Positions 1 through 11,356 of a DNA stretch of 64,000 bases are shown here, piece by piece (positions within the stretch are counted from its first letter, which is position 1; each line of letters begins with the position of its first letter). The position numbers and the translations under genes were made by a program. The stretch covers positions 196,001-260,000 of the forward strand of contig JACVTC010000076.1 in NCBI GenBank assembly GCA_016946835.1. The letters run 5' to 3'. The notes beneath the pieces are model-generated. The model had not been told where the DNA came from and ran no database searches. It saw nothing but the letters and a program-made list of their open reading frames with translations. Origin of the DNA: Neocallimastix lanati (nom. inval.) (Eukaryota > Neocallimastigomycota > Neocallimastigomycetes > Neocallimastigales > Neocallimastigaceae).

Positions 1-286
1 TTATATTTTTTTATTCAAATATAGTATTTTTGAAATTGATTAATATATTGATATTGATAATTTTATATATAATGTATAAATAATATATTTTTCATATCTA
101 TTACATTATAATAACTTAAATATTGATTTCTTCCACTACATTTTCATTAACATTTATCTAGTTATGTACTAAAATTAACTTTAATCAAATATAATAGTAA
201 ATTCAAAATAAAATGGGACTTATTTTTTTATTTATTTCGATTATAAGTATGAATAATAATTATAATAATAAATAATAATAATAATA

Positions 287-317
<31 letters not shown>

Positions 318-1470
318 GTAATAATAGTAATAATTTTTTTTTTAAAAAAAAAAAGAAAAGAAAAAAAGAAAAATCTATAAAAAATTAATTATTTAATCAT
401 TTATTTATAAACAATTAGACATATACATAGATATTTTAGGTAACCCTTAAACAAAGCTTTCAAATATTTTATTTCTATCTTTATTATTTTTTTTTCCTTT
501 TCTTTTACTCTACTTTATATATTTGTATATTTTAAGTAATCCATTCAAAGGACACTCTTATATTTTTATCTTAACTTTTCTTTGGAAAAAAAAAATGTGT
601 CCAATTCAATTCATTTCTTTTCCTTTTATATATATTTATATATAATAAAATCTCCATAATAAATTCTATTCTAATAATTATATAGGTGTATAATAATAAT
701 TTATGTTTTGATAATAAATTTATTTTTTTTTTATTTTTTATTTATTCGTTTTGGTTTGAGTTATTCCATTGCTTTGATTGCTTTAGTTAATAAATTATTA
801 TTTAATATGAATTTTTTTTTTTTTCTTAAAAAAAAAGTTATATTAACATTTTCAATAGAAGAATGGTAACAGTAAATGGTAATAATAATGATTAGAATAG
901 AAATGGATGATGTAAAATTTATTTATATTTTAAATATTTATATACGTAAAAGTTAATAATCATTTCAGTTCAAACCACTTTATCATTAAATCTATTATTA
1001 CTCTTTTCTTATTTTATTTTTAATATTAGTGATTATTAAACTTAAAAAAAATTATGATGAAAATATTGTTATATGTCTTTTATTTATATATAAAATGGTA
1101 TTGTGAATTAATATATATAAAAAAATAAAAAAAAAAAAAAAAATAAAATAAAATAGAATTATCTTTATATTTGCAAATTAATATACATATATTTATTAAA
1201 CCATTATATTCACAATCTTAATCTTTTTATAAATTTTTTAATCTCTTTTCCAAAAAAAAAAAAAAAAATTAAATAAATAAATAGGTTAGATTTAAAATTT
1301 AATCAGAAGTTATTAATTTTATTTTTATCTTTTTCACTTTCATTTTATTCTTCTTTTTTTTTTATTTTCAGTTATATTGTATAAATAAAAAATAAAAAAA
1401 AATATTATTTAATAAAATAATAGATGGAACTAATATTACTTAAATGGATAATATCATTTTTTATAATATC

Positions 1471-1508
<38 letters not shown>

Positions 1509-1563
1509 ATAAAGGATTTTAATAATAAAATGATTATATTATATAAAAAATAAAAGAAAAAAA
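1..1563. other. AT-rich intergenic sequence, no gene seen
   Basis: Nearly pure A/T with homopolymer runs and an AAT-rich microsatellite at about 255-330. I see no coding frame of useful length, no RNA gene and no LTR-like terminus. It ends where the conserved 3' flank of the first tRNA-Cys gene begins. Confidence 0.7.
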
Positions 1564-1678
1564 GTAAATGACTCATACTATGTATTTTTCACACATTATA
1601 TATTAGTGCTAAGGCTTCAAAGGAATTAGAAACCACTTCACATAGCAAATTCTCTTCATAGCCATCACTTCAGTGCAA
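1564..1678 (-). promoter_or_regulatory. Conserved 3' flank of tRNA-Cys copy 1 (B-box-like motif)
   Basis: These 115 bp downstream of the tRNA are almost unchanged in all three tRNA-Cys copies, although everything around them differs. On the tRNA strand they contain GGTTTCTAATTCC (1622-1634), which loosely resembles a Pol III B box and lies 45 bp past the gene. They end in a T-rich run near the left edge. The T run directly after the gene is short (TTT including U73), so Pol III may read into the flank. An external B box downstream of tRNA genes is known in Dictyostelium; using that model here is inference. Confidence 0.5.
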
Positions 1679-1750
1679 AGGGGCGTTCCGGATTTGAACC
1701 GAAGACCTATTGATCTGCAGTCAATTGCTCTACCGCTGAGCTAACACCCC
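1679..1750 (-). tRNA. tRNA-Cys (GCA), copy 1
   Basis: The cloverleaf was read by eye on the minus strand. Acceptor GGGGTGT pairs with ACGCCCC (one G-T pair). The D arm is GCTC/GAGC. The anticodon stem ATTGA/TCAAT encloses loop CTGCAGA, giving anticodon GCA. The T arm carries GGTTCAAATCC (B box). The discriminator is U73, as expected for tRNA-Cys. It has no intron, and CCA is not encoded. It is identical to the copies at 3508 and 24945. An LTR starts 15 bp upstream of its 5' end. Confidence 0.95.
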
Positions 1751-1765
1751 ATTTTTGAAATTTTT

Positions 1766-1955
1766 TGATAAAGAATGAACAAATAATCTTATTATTTTAA
1801 TTAGAATTGTATTTTCTTACCTAACCACTCAAATAAATTATTTTATTCTTCAATACTTTGGAACTTTCCTATATTCTATGATTAAATTTTATTATTAATA
1901 TTTTATTATTAAATTTTTATATATTATAATCCAAAAATTGTTACGAACCGTAACA
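1766..1955 (+). mobile_element. Ty3-type LTR remnant upstream of tRNA-Cys 1
   Basis: Begins TGATAAAGAATGAAC, similar to the start of the element 3 LTR (TAATACAGAATGAAC), and ends ...CCGTAACA. It lies 15 bp from the tRNA 5' end and is followed by TTTT and then a further LTR start. It is shorter than its relatives. Old, non-coding and without internal sequence. Confidence 0.55.
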
Positions 1956-1959
1956 TTTT

Positions 1960-2794
1960 TGGTAAAGAACGAACATATAATGGATTATTAATTAGAATTT
2001 CAACTTACTTTAGAATCCATTATATTATTCTTTACTTAATATTACTTTACTATATTTTCTATACTAAAATATTTTCTAAATATATTTTTTTTTTATTTTT
2101 ATTAAAAGTTTCTAAAATATTATCAATAATTCTATATTTTTATTATTAATATCAATATCTATAATTTAACCTTAAATTTTATTATTTTATTAAAGTGTTT
2201 ATTATCAATATTAATATTTAATTTTTATTTTCAAATATATTATTATATTATTATTATATTGTATCAATATTAAACTTGTATTTTTTTTGTATTTTATTTT
2301 ATTTTTAAATTGATTATTTAATATTTTTATTTCCCACAAATAAAATCAAATCTTAATTGATTAATAATAAATATTAAATATATTATAGTTTTTAAATTTA
2401 TTTTATATAAAATATAAGAATATTATATTAACATTCTTGATTAAAATAACTTTATTTTTCTGTGAAATCTTTTTAAATTTTGTTTGTTACTTTTCGTATA
2501 TATTAAATAATTTAGTTTTAGTATATGAAAAATAATATAAAATTATATAAACAAAATTTATTAAAATAAAAATACTTATGAATTAGTTAATTTAAATTAA
2601 TATAAAATTTTAATTAATTAGTAATAGTAAATTATTTTTTTTTAAATATGATAATAAAATGTAGAAAGGCTTTACATATTTATTCTTTTCAAAAAGTATA
2701 AATAAGTGAAGTTTTTCAATAATTAAAATGTAGACAGAAAAATATTAAAAATAAATAATTAAATAAAAATTCTAATAAAACCCGAACCATAACA
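1960..2794 (+). mobile_element. Ty3-type solo LTR (about 835 bp)
   Basis: Begins TGGTAAAGAACGAAC and ends CCCGAACCATAACA. Both neighbouring LTRs are separated from it by exactly TTTT. The length and the terminal motifs resemble the 785-bp LTRs of element 3. No internal coding sequence remains, so it is a solo LTR. Confidence 0.6.
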
Positions 2795-2798
2795 TTTT

Positions 2799-3304
2799 TG
2801 ATATGGTACCACCATAAATACCATAATTTAGTGAAATTTAGGTTAGAAATTATTTGATGAAATCTTATTGGTTAATAATAATTTAGTAATATTATATATA
2901 GTTAGTAAATAATAATAATTTAAAGAATGGTTCTTTTATTAATATTAATTTAGTTTATTAATAATTTAACCTATAAACATGTTTATTAGTATAGTTTAGT
3001 GTAGTTTTATATTTAGTTTACATTAATAACATAAGAGATTTTAGTAATTAATTATATTTTATTGAATGATTTAATTATATTTTAACTAGTTAACAAATAT
3101 TTATATTGATGATGTATTTTTATTGATGAATGATAATAAATAAATAAAATAAATAAACTAAATAATAAAGTGTGAATATTATTATTGTGTGTATTATTCT
3201 ATATAATATTAGAATATATTATTTTGTCAATTATTTCCAACTGTTATCGTCCAAATAAAATAAAATAAATATTGATATTGATGTTTAATAAAAATATCGT
3301 ATCA
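2799..3304 (+). mobile_element. Solo LTR of the element 2 family
   Basis: Starts TGATATGGTACCACC and ends AAAATATCGTATCA, forming a short terminal inverted repeat (TGATA.../...TATCA). It aligns along its length with the 5' and 3' LTRs of element 2 (21624-22126 and 24247-24741). As with the 3' LTR of element 2, it is followed by the roughly 90-bp spacer and the tRNA-Cys flank. A duplicated LTR-plus-tRNA unit is therefore likely. Confidence 0.7.
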
Positions 3305-3392
3305 TAATTTTTTATTAGCAGCGGTATGTTATATTTTTTTAGTAGCAAGCGGTATGTGGTATATTATATTAAATAATATATTTAAAAAAAAA

Positions 3393-3507
3393 GCAAATGA
3401 CTCATACTATGTATTTATCACACATTATATATTAGTGTCAAGGCTTCAAAGGAATTAGAAACCACTTCACATAGCAAATTCTCTTCATAGTCATTATTTC
3501 AATACAA
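3393..3507 (-). promoter_or_regulatory. Conserved 3' flank of tRNA-Cys copy 2
   Basis: Same 115-bp block as at 1564-1678, with the B-box-like motif at 3451-3463. The homology with copy 3 extends further left, through an approximately 90-bp spacer (3305-3392) into the element 2 type LTR. Confidence 0.5.
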
Positions 3508-3579
3508 AGGGGCGTTCCGGATTTGAACCGAAGACCTATTGATCTGCAGTCAATTGCTCTACCGCTGAGCTAACACCCC
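3508..3579 (-). tRNA. tRNA-Cys (GCA), copy 2
   Basis: Identical over the whole gene to copies 1 and 3, including anticodon GCA, the T-arm B box and U73. An LTR beginning TGATACGATACC starts at 3594, 14 bp upstream of the mature 5' end. Confidence 0.95.
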
Positions 3580-3593
3580 ATTTCTAAAATTTT

Positions 3594-4251
3594 TGATACG
3601 ATACCACTATAAAAATAAGATTTAGGTAAGAAATTTAGGTTAGAAATATTGTATAAATATTATTGGTTATAATAATTAAAATAATTTATATATAGTTAAT
3701 TCAAATAATTATTTTTAAAAGCATGGTTAATTCTTTTATCATAATTAAAATAGATAAATTATATTAATAATGATTCTATTATTATGATAATAAATTAATT
3801 CATCATTATTATTAATAAGTTTTATTTTATATTTTAAATATTATTTTGAGAATTATATAGTTTTAGGAATTATATTATAAATATTGATAATTATATTTTA
3901 TTCAGGAAATATATTTTAAATATTAATAGTTAAATATATTTAATAATGAAATTGTATTTTTAAATAAAGTTATTAGGAAATTAATAGTTAAAGAGATATG
4001 TTTAATAAAAATATAATATTAATTAATTATTTTAACAATTATATAAAATTAAGAGAATGTAATAATAAATTATTATGTATGTAAAAATAAAATTATAAAA
4101 ATAAATAAAGAACAAAATATTATTATAAAACATTATTATTATAAATTATTTTCTTATATTTATTAGAATATATTATTGTGTCATAATTCCCTAGAGAAAC
4201 GACCAAATAAATAAATAACTAGATATGGAATATTTTAAATGTTCTGTATCA
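3594..4251 (+). mobile_element. Solo LTR, divergent element 2 type
   Basis: Begins TGATACGATACCACTAT and ends TTCTGTATCA, resembling element 2 LTR ends. It starts 14 bp upstream of tRNA-Cys copy 2 and is followed by a T run and the next LTR. No coding capacity. Confidence 0.55.
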
Positions 4252-4256
4252 TTTTT

Positions 4257-5088
4257 TGTTACGATACAAATAATAAATAAAAAATAAATAAAAAATTAAA
4301 TAAACTATTAAGATTAATTAATAAATAAATAAGAATAAATACTAAAGTATTAAAATATATAATAAGGAAATTAAATAATGCATAAATAATTAAATTATTT
4401 AAAATAATGTATTAATTGTATTTATTTAATATTGTAATAGTAAACAATTAGATATTTTATTATAAATAATTAAAATTATATTTATTATTATTTTATATTT
4501 TTATTATAAAATTTTTATTATACTTTATTATATTTTTATTATTATCTTATATTAAATATTATATTAAAATTATATTTTATTATATTTTATTATTATAAAA
4601 TTATTATATTTTTGTTATTATATTTTTATTATATTTTATATTTTTATTTTTATTTTTACTCCAATCAAATAAATGTTTTAATGATATAAAAAGAACAAAG
4701 TAAAACAATACTTTAGTTCTTCCTCTTCTTTCAACTTTATTTTTATATTTTTCTTTTAATTTTTCGAGAATGAAATAGTAAATATTTAGTATTAGTATTA
4801 ATAAATAATTAAATAAATAATTATATAAAATTAAATTGTTCTCTAGTTAAATTGATTAGTTTTGTTTTTGTGTTTTATTATAGTTAAAGATAAAAATAAT
4901 TTTGGTTAGTTTAAATATTTAGTTTGTTTTGGTAATTTAGTTTTAATTTAGAGATAAATTTTATTAAAATATTTATTTAGGTTATTTATATTAGAATAGT
5001 TAAAATAATATTTATTTTGTTAGTGAAAAATTAAATTTTTAATTATTAGAATATATTATTTTTTTTAATAATCTTCAATTCTGTACCA
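4257..5088 (+). mobile_element. Solo LTR in tandem array
   Basis: Bounded by TGTTACGATAC at the left and CTGTACCA at the right, with T-only spacers on both sides. The length (about 830 bp) matches other LTRs of the array. Boundaries rest on the repeated CA-TTTT-TG junction pattern rather than on a second full copy in the window. Confidence 0.45.
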
Positions 5089-5092
5089 TTTT

Positions 5093-5703
5093 TGATAAAG
5101 GATTAAATTATAAATCAATAAAACATTATATTATTGAAAATGAATAAAATTATTAAACAAAATAAAATAAATCATATTACCATCTAAACAATAACTATAA
5201 ATTAATTAAAAATAATAAAAGTAAATATTTTAAATAAATAATATAAATAAATTAAATTGTTAAAATAATTAAAATTATTAAATATTAAATATTTTATTTT
5301 AAAGAACAATGTAATTTTGATAATAAAAATTAAAAATGTTATATTATAAAAATCTTAATGTAAACTTAAGTTTAAAAATAATGATAATTGTTTAAAAATA
5401 ATAATTAGATAGGTTTATTTTAAAATCTTTAATTTAAAAGAAAAATATATAAACTTGTAAAAATAATCTCAAATTTAAAGAAACAGAATTAATAAAAAAA
5501 AAATAATTAATTTCTCAAAAATTATTAATTTAAAATTTTATTATCTTTTAACTTAAAAGAAATTTGCTTTTCTTTATAAGTTTAAGATATTTTGTGTTTT
5601 AATAAAATTTTAATTTATTGATTATAAAACATTTAATTTTGTTATACTTATTATCACTTTTAGAAATTAAATTCTAAATTAAGATAATAAGCAAACTATA
5701 ACA
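5093..5703 (+). mobile_element. Solo LTR in tandem array
   Basis: Begins TGATAAAGGATT directly after TTTT and ends ...AACTATAACA before another short T spacer. No internal coding sequence. Confidence 0.4.
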
Positions 5704-6537
5704 TTTTGATAAATAACAAAATTATTAAATTAAAATAAATAATAAAAAACAAATTCTGTCTAATTTAACCCAAAAATTAATCCATTCTAAAAAAAAAAAT
5801 TAAATCCATATTAAAGAAAATTTAATTAAATAAAAATAATTAAAATAAAATAATAATTTAATTAATCATTAATAATTTTAATTAAAAACTAAAATAAATT
5901 AATAAATAATATTTTTCTAAAACTACAAATAAACAAAATAATAAACATATTTAATAAATTATAAATAACAAATAAACAAACTTATAAACATCGCAAAATT
6001 AAAATTAAATAGTTTAATAATTTTTTAAGTTACTTTTATTTAAAATAATGATTATTTTATTTATTTTATAACTCAACTTTTATAAACAAATTGTAATTAA
6101 AATAACATTTTAAAACTCATCTTTATTAATATTTTAATTGTAAATATTGTTTAATTTAATAATAAATTTTTCTTTATTTCTCTTTTATTAATTTTATTAT
6201 TTTTAATGTAAATAGTTTAAAATCAAAGAAAAATATAAAAACATGTAAATATTTCTTATAAATTATTCTTTATTATTAATTATTTAATAAATTATTATAG
6301 ATATTTTATTAGTTTTTAATAATCAATTTTTATGATTATTAATTATTTTGATAAATTATTATATATTTTATTATTTTTTTGTAAGAAACTATAATTATTT
6401 GTTAAATAATTATAATTTCTTTATTTGATTATTTATCTATTATATAATTTATACATTCATTCATTAAATTAATAATTATTTATCAAGTTAATATGTATTT
6501 GTACATTTAATTATAGTTTTAATTTAATTAAAAAATT

Positions 6538-6773
6538 TGTTAAAATATAAATATTGAAGTTTTGTATATATATAATATTAAGGAGTTTTGTGATATATTT
6601 TAATATATATTTTCAAGTATAAGACCAATAATATATTTGTGTAACCTTAATAAAATAACTATAAATATTTTATAATATAAATCTCTTCAACAATAACTCC
6701 TTTTAATAAAAAACACGAAATTAGATTCTCACATTTTTAAAACATAATCAAAGGAGATTTCTTATATTTAACA
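6538..6773 (+). repeat. 5' LTR of the gene-carrying element
   Basis: 236 bp, TGTT...AACA, identical by eye to 11357-11592, preceded by target duplication AAATT (6533-6537). Confidence 0.9.
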
Positions 6774-7389
6774 GATTAAGAGTCTCAATCTCACCAAATT
6801 GAGCAAAAAAGCTAAGTTAAGTAAAATAATAAATAATATTATTTATAATATTTATAATATTATTAATCTCTATTTTATTTTAAATATATAATATTAAAAT
6901 TATAATAAATTAACATTCAATTTTAAAATTATAATAAATTATCATTCAATAATAAAATAAACAAAAATAAACTTCTTTAAATAAACAAAAATAAATTTCT
7001 TAAAATAAATAAACTCTTTATCTAATAAATAAATTCAAATGAAATATATAATTCTTGTATTAATATAAGTATTAATTGTGCTCTTTTTAAAATTCATAAT
7101 TTTGAAATGCATTATTAATATAAAATAAAATGAAGTAAATATTTTTAAAAAAAAAAATAAATAAATAAATAATTATAATAAATAAAAATAAAAAGAGATA
7201 TATAAATAAATCTTTATATTAAGAATAGCCTAAAATTTAAATTAAATATTTTATTAAGTAATAATAAAAAAAAACAAAATAAAATACAATCAATCTTCCC
7301 ATTATACAATAAATAAATTAATTAATAATTAATTAAATATATTTAAATAAAAATTATTAATGTTGTCATTTAATAATAAATAAAATGAG

Positions 7390-7635
7390 AATAGTCAACT
7401 AATAACTATTTGTAAAATGAATAAAAATAAATGACAGTTAAATAGTGTTATTAAGTTGAAAAATAATAATAAAACAATAGTCAACCATTTTGGGTTGAAA
7501 ATAATTGTATAATAAGATGAAATAATAAATTATGTTATAATATGTTAAGTTGAAAATATACAATTTAATAGTCAACTAACATATTTATAAAATAAAAAAG
7601 GCCTTAATAGTCAACTAAATAATTAAGTTGAAAAT
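7390..7635. repeat. Interspersed AGTCAAC / GTTGA short repeats
   Basis: The octamer-like word ATAGTCAAC occurs at about 7391, 7477, 7568 and 7606. It alternates with AAGTTGAAAA or GGTTGAAAA at about 7453, 7493, 7546 and 7625. The two words are largely complementary, so adjacent pairs can fold into hairpins. The array lies in the left interior of the gene-carrying LTR element. No function is known to me; it could be a cis packaging or leader structure. Confidence 0.45.
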
Positions 7636-7824
7636 ATTACGATAATATTATTTAATTAAAATATTGTATTAATGGGAAAGATATAATTAATAATTAAAAG
7701 AAAATTAGCAATAAAATAAATCAAGATTTAAAAAAAAATTAAGATAAAAAATAAAAATTATATACAAAAATATTTACTTCATAAATTAATATATGACTTA
7801 ATTTAAGTTCCTTTAGGTATTATA

Positions 7825-8030
7825 GTGATTTTATGTATTGTCATTATCATTAATCAAATATTTAGAACCATTGGCTTCAATTTTCCAGCCAATGTAGCAG
7901 GAATACTTATCGTGAGTGTGATTATTATTATTGGAAAGAGAAACTTAAAGAAGTCTACTATGGTCTCCATTTTAAAATGGATTAATCCTGTGGTTGAATT
8001 TATTATGAATTGAATGGTATACAAAAAAAA
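7825..8030 (+). pseudogene. Fragment resembling an LrgA/CidA-type membrane domain
   Basis: The plus-strand frame contains FNFPANVAGILIV followed by a hydrophobic stretch, then KWINPVVEFIMN. Fungal LrgAB-like proteins carry FPANVAGM and, after the next helix, a xxPxxFxLRWI-type segment, and the match in order and spacing is good. Only about 65 residues are present, far short of the family's several hundred, so this is a captured fragment inside the LTR element rather than a gene. The family call comes from memory of the motif. Confidence 0.45.
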
Positions 8031-8280
8031 AAAAAACAAGGCCACAGTGATAAACGAAATGGAAAAGGAAATAGATATTAAAATAATTCTAATACTACCA
8101 CTACTACTACTACTACTAACACTAATTGTAATAATAGTATATTGAAACAAATATAAAGGATAAAATAACATAAATTAAATAAGTACTAATTTATATAATA
8201 ATTATAATTTAAATCAAAGTTCAACTTCAAAATTAGACAAACAAACAATTTTAAATTTAATCAAAATGCAAACCACTTAC

Positions 8281-8355
8281 AGAATCAATTATGGCTTCGT
8301 TCTCATTGTAGGACGGATCCAAATAACGTCGATCATGTACAATTCCCATTTGAAA
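8281..8355 (-). pseudogene. Captured exon with intact splice signals (unknown host gene)
   Basis: On the minus strand an intron-like stretch ends in GCATTTTCAG just before 8355. Exactly 75 open nucleotides follow (25 codons, phase 0; FQMGIVHDRRYLDPSYNENE and five more residues). Then comes the consensus donor GTAAGT (8280-8275). More minus-strand coding-like sequence lies at about 8596-9130, with frames containing KALKELLKYNNIKASCSGAL and YLENDVLFNSIIHQ, but too decayed to name. The exon is antisense to the LTR element, so the intron would survive in the element's own transcript. Confidence 0.5.
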
Positions 8356-8595
8356 CTGAAAATGCAAAAAATTAATACAACAAAAGATCTTAGATAATGT
8401 GATCATCGCTCAAAAGATCAAAGAACAAAATCAAGAATTAGCTCATTTTTTTTGCAAATATTGATGAAAAAAAGAAAAATAAATGAAGAATGAGAAAACA
8501 AGAACAATGTTTTGCTTTCTCCAATTGATTTAGATTTAATATCCAATAATTCAAGTAATTTATTATTAAAAAATAGTATAAATGTAAACAATAAT

Positions 8596-9135
8596 TTATA
8601 TATTAATCCAAATGTAAACATTAACAATATCATAAGTAGTCCAATTAATCCAAAAGTGACCAGTAAAGAAAGCAACAACACTATCAACAAATGGTATAAA
8701 TAAATACATTGAATTAATTCCATCTTTATCATAGAGAGCACCAGAACAACTAGCCTTAATATTATTATATTTTAATAACTCTTTAAGAGCTTTAGAATCA
8801 GAAATAGTAAGTTCATAATGACTAATTGGAGTAAGAATATCTTTATAATCAGTTGAGGAATTTGGAACATCAAAGATTATATCTTTACACTTCATTTGAA
8901 TTTGTTCTGTTAATTATTACCTTCAGAATTTAATTGAGAACCTACAGTAGATTTAACTTGAGTAATATCAGCAAAATCTTTGAAGTATCTGGTTCTGAAT
9001 TTAAATATGCTACTCTAAAATTATTCTTTTTTTGATAATTTTCAATTTGTATTTTAAGTTCAGCAAGAAAAATTTGATGAATAATAGAATTAAATAGAAC
9101 ATCATTTTCTAAATAAACTGAATTAATAGGTAATG
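8596..9135 (-). pseudogene. Decayed coding-like sequence, family not recognised
   Basis: Minus-strand frames give short stretches of ordinary-looking protein, not the Ile/Asn/Lys noise of the spacers: KCKDIIFDVPNSSTDYKDIL and YLENDVLFNSIIHQIFLAEL, among others. GC content is visibly higher than in the surrounding filler. It probably belongs to the same source gene as the exon at 8281-8355. I cannot name a family. Confidence 0.35.
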
Positions 9136-9339
9136 TAACGAAATAGAAGAGAATGCTATAACTATCTAAATAGTTTGAATAATAGAAATTTTTGTTCCTT
9201 CAGTAATAATGTTTTCATTTTAATTTGAAATTCTAGAATATTTGTTATAAATATTCTTAAAGATAAAAACAAATAATCTTTAATATATCTGTAATAATAT
9301 TATGAAATAAAAAAAAAAACAAAACTAATGGAGATAATA

Positions 9340-10437
9340 TTGTCAACAATAATGATAATAACAATAATAATAGCAATAATAATGGTTAAATCGGTAATAA
9401 TAAATCAAAAATTTTAGCAAATGAAAGTACAACTGAAGAAACAAATAATGCTGTTATTATCTCTTTGTATGGTACAAGTGTATTTGCCTTAGTTACTATT
9501 ATTGGATTTATCCTAATAAAAAAAAAAGGCATTTATGTAAAACGGTAACATCGATATTTCATACAGTTCATTAAATTATGTTAGTCCAAAACCAAACTAT
9601 CCAGTAGGTGGATTGCACGATAATTTGACTAATTCAAATAATGACTTTAAACGTAATTATCAGTTAAGATTTTACAAATTATCAATCTCAAGTTAGTTAT
9701 TCAATTTCCTTAAGTGATGGTTCATGTGTCAACATGGAATAAAATTCTGATGTTTTCTAAACCACTGAAAATACTCCAGTTCCATGTTTATCAAGAGATC
9801 TACATAGATTTACAAAGAGATTCACCAAAGGAATCACCACCATATAATAATCAAAAAGATTTACTAATCATTAAACATGTTGATTAAGAAATTGTTATTA
9901 ACTCAGAAATGTTTTTAAGTGAAACCATAAACTCTAACACAATTTCTATTTTTGCTACAACTACTACATTTATTTTAGCTATTAATAAATGTGATGATCT
10001 TACCATAGACAACTCTAATATTATTGTTAAAAAGCCAAATACTAATAATAATAAAAAAAAAAAAAAAATCCAACGTCACATCAAGTACTTGCACTTCATG
10101 CAGTACATCTTCATGTTCTTCTTGTAATAATTGATCCTGTTCACACAACGGCTCAGGAACTTGCTGTTGTATTGCAGAGAATCATCAAGATAGACTACAA
10201 CATCTACCGATGAATCATCCTTATATTTCAAGCCATACTATCCGTTCAATTTTGCAAATAACTCAAATATGGGAGATACCACTCGTAGATACTCTGTCAT
10301 TATTGACAATAACAGTAATAAAGATTCCGTTACTTACACCGAAACTAATTATGACGATAGTCGTAGAACGACAAATTATACTGAAACTAATTACAATAGT
10401 CATAGAACAACAGAATATAAGGAAACAGAAGTTTAAT
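9340..10437 (+). pseudogene. Captured 3' part of a single-pass membrane protein gene
   Basis: The start is an Asn-rich stretch followed by a Thr/Glu-rich stem and one clear membrane segment (NAVIISLYGTSVFALVTIIG, about 9450-9510) ending in Ile-Lys-Lys-Lys. A cytoplasmic-looking, Ser/Pro/Asn-rich tail follows in pieces. It ends at about 10437 with two near-repeats, YTETNYDDSRRTT and YTETNYNSHRTT. Surface proteins with a low-complexity ectodomain, one C-terminal helix and a short tail are common in anaerobic fungi; that link is inference. The fragment is non-functional and sits inside the young LTR element. Confidence 0.45.
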
Positions 10438-10654
10438 TGAATTATTGGTAGACAATGGATAGATATTTATAATGAAAATAAATTTAGGGAAACACAATTA
10501 TTTTATGCATGTAAAAGTTGAAATAAAAAATTTTGTAGAAATAAATAGAATATCTAGTAATACTTGTAATAGATATAAATGAATAGTAATCATAAAAACG
10601 AAACAAAAAAATAATAATAATTACAGTTTAATGTGTGTAGTTCTTTAAATTTCG

Positions 10655-10693
<39 letters not shown>
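10655..10693 (+). repeat. Poly(A) run of 39
   Basis: An uninterrupted run of 39 A lies about 215 bp after the end of the membrane-protein fragment. It may be the tail of a captured cDNA or simple slippage. Long A/T runs occur throughout this window, so the first reading is weak. Confidence 0.6.
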
Positions 10694-10696
<3 letters not shown>

Positions 10697-10729
10697 TAAA
10701 TATCAAATTAATTTGATTAATTTGTATAT

Positions 10730-11090
10730 GATGAGGAAGATTTTCTATCCATTTGGTATCTTTATCATCCCATACGATTGTTCAACAACCATATTCAGTC
10801 AAGGCTATTTCAACATTAGTCTTACTATTAGGATCTTGATAAACAACTCAATCATAATAACGAACTCGGTTAAACTCAATCGGTTGATTGTAAAATGCAA
10901 TCACCACTTCTATTGCTTGTACAATAACATTTATTACTTTTAATATTAACATAACCTTTAATGTCACAGTCATCAGGGTTATCTCTATTGTTTGGAACAA
11001 ATCTCATACTAGTATGCTTATTTCTATTATAGCAATCAGAAAAAATACCATTTTAAGTATCTATATCTATGATTTACAATTTATAAACAA
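10730..11090 (-). pseudogene. Captured fragment of a Cys-containing protein, family unknown
   Basis: The minus-strand frame reads KHTSMRFVPNNRDNPDDCDI, then GYVNIKSNKCYC, a composition typical of a secreted or surface domain and not of spacer noise. Too short and decayed to assign. It is the rightmost of the captured pieces before the polypurine tract. Confidence 0.35.
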
Positions 11091-11356
11091 TCTTTGTAAT
11101 TATCTTAAATAACTATTTTCTCTTTGTTGTAAATCAGCCAAATCATTTTACTCGACATATATTATATAGTACTATACTAAAATTATAATATATTAATATT
11201 AAACATCGAATATAATGTAAATATTATCTAACTATATAAATCTATACTCTTTATAGTTTAATCGTCAATATAGACGATACAACTTGATACCAAATTATTT
11301 CTGCTGCAAATCTTAATTCAAGTCTTATTTTTTATGAAGTTAGACTTGAGGGGGAG

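Noticed and set aside
7854-8171. Minus-strand hydrophobic frame with a Ser run
   Set aside because: The plus strand gives the better match (LrgA-like FPANVAG and WINPVVEF). The Ser run is a TAG/TAC trinucleotide repeat.
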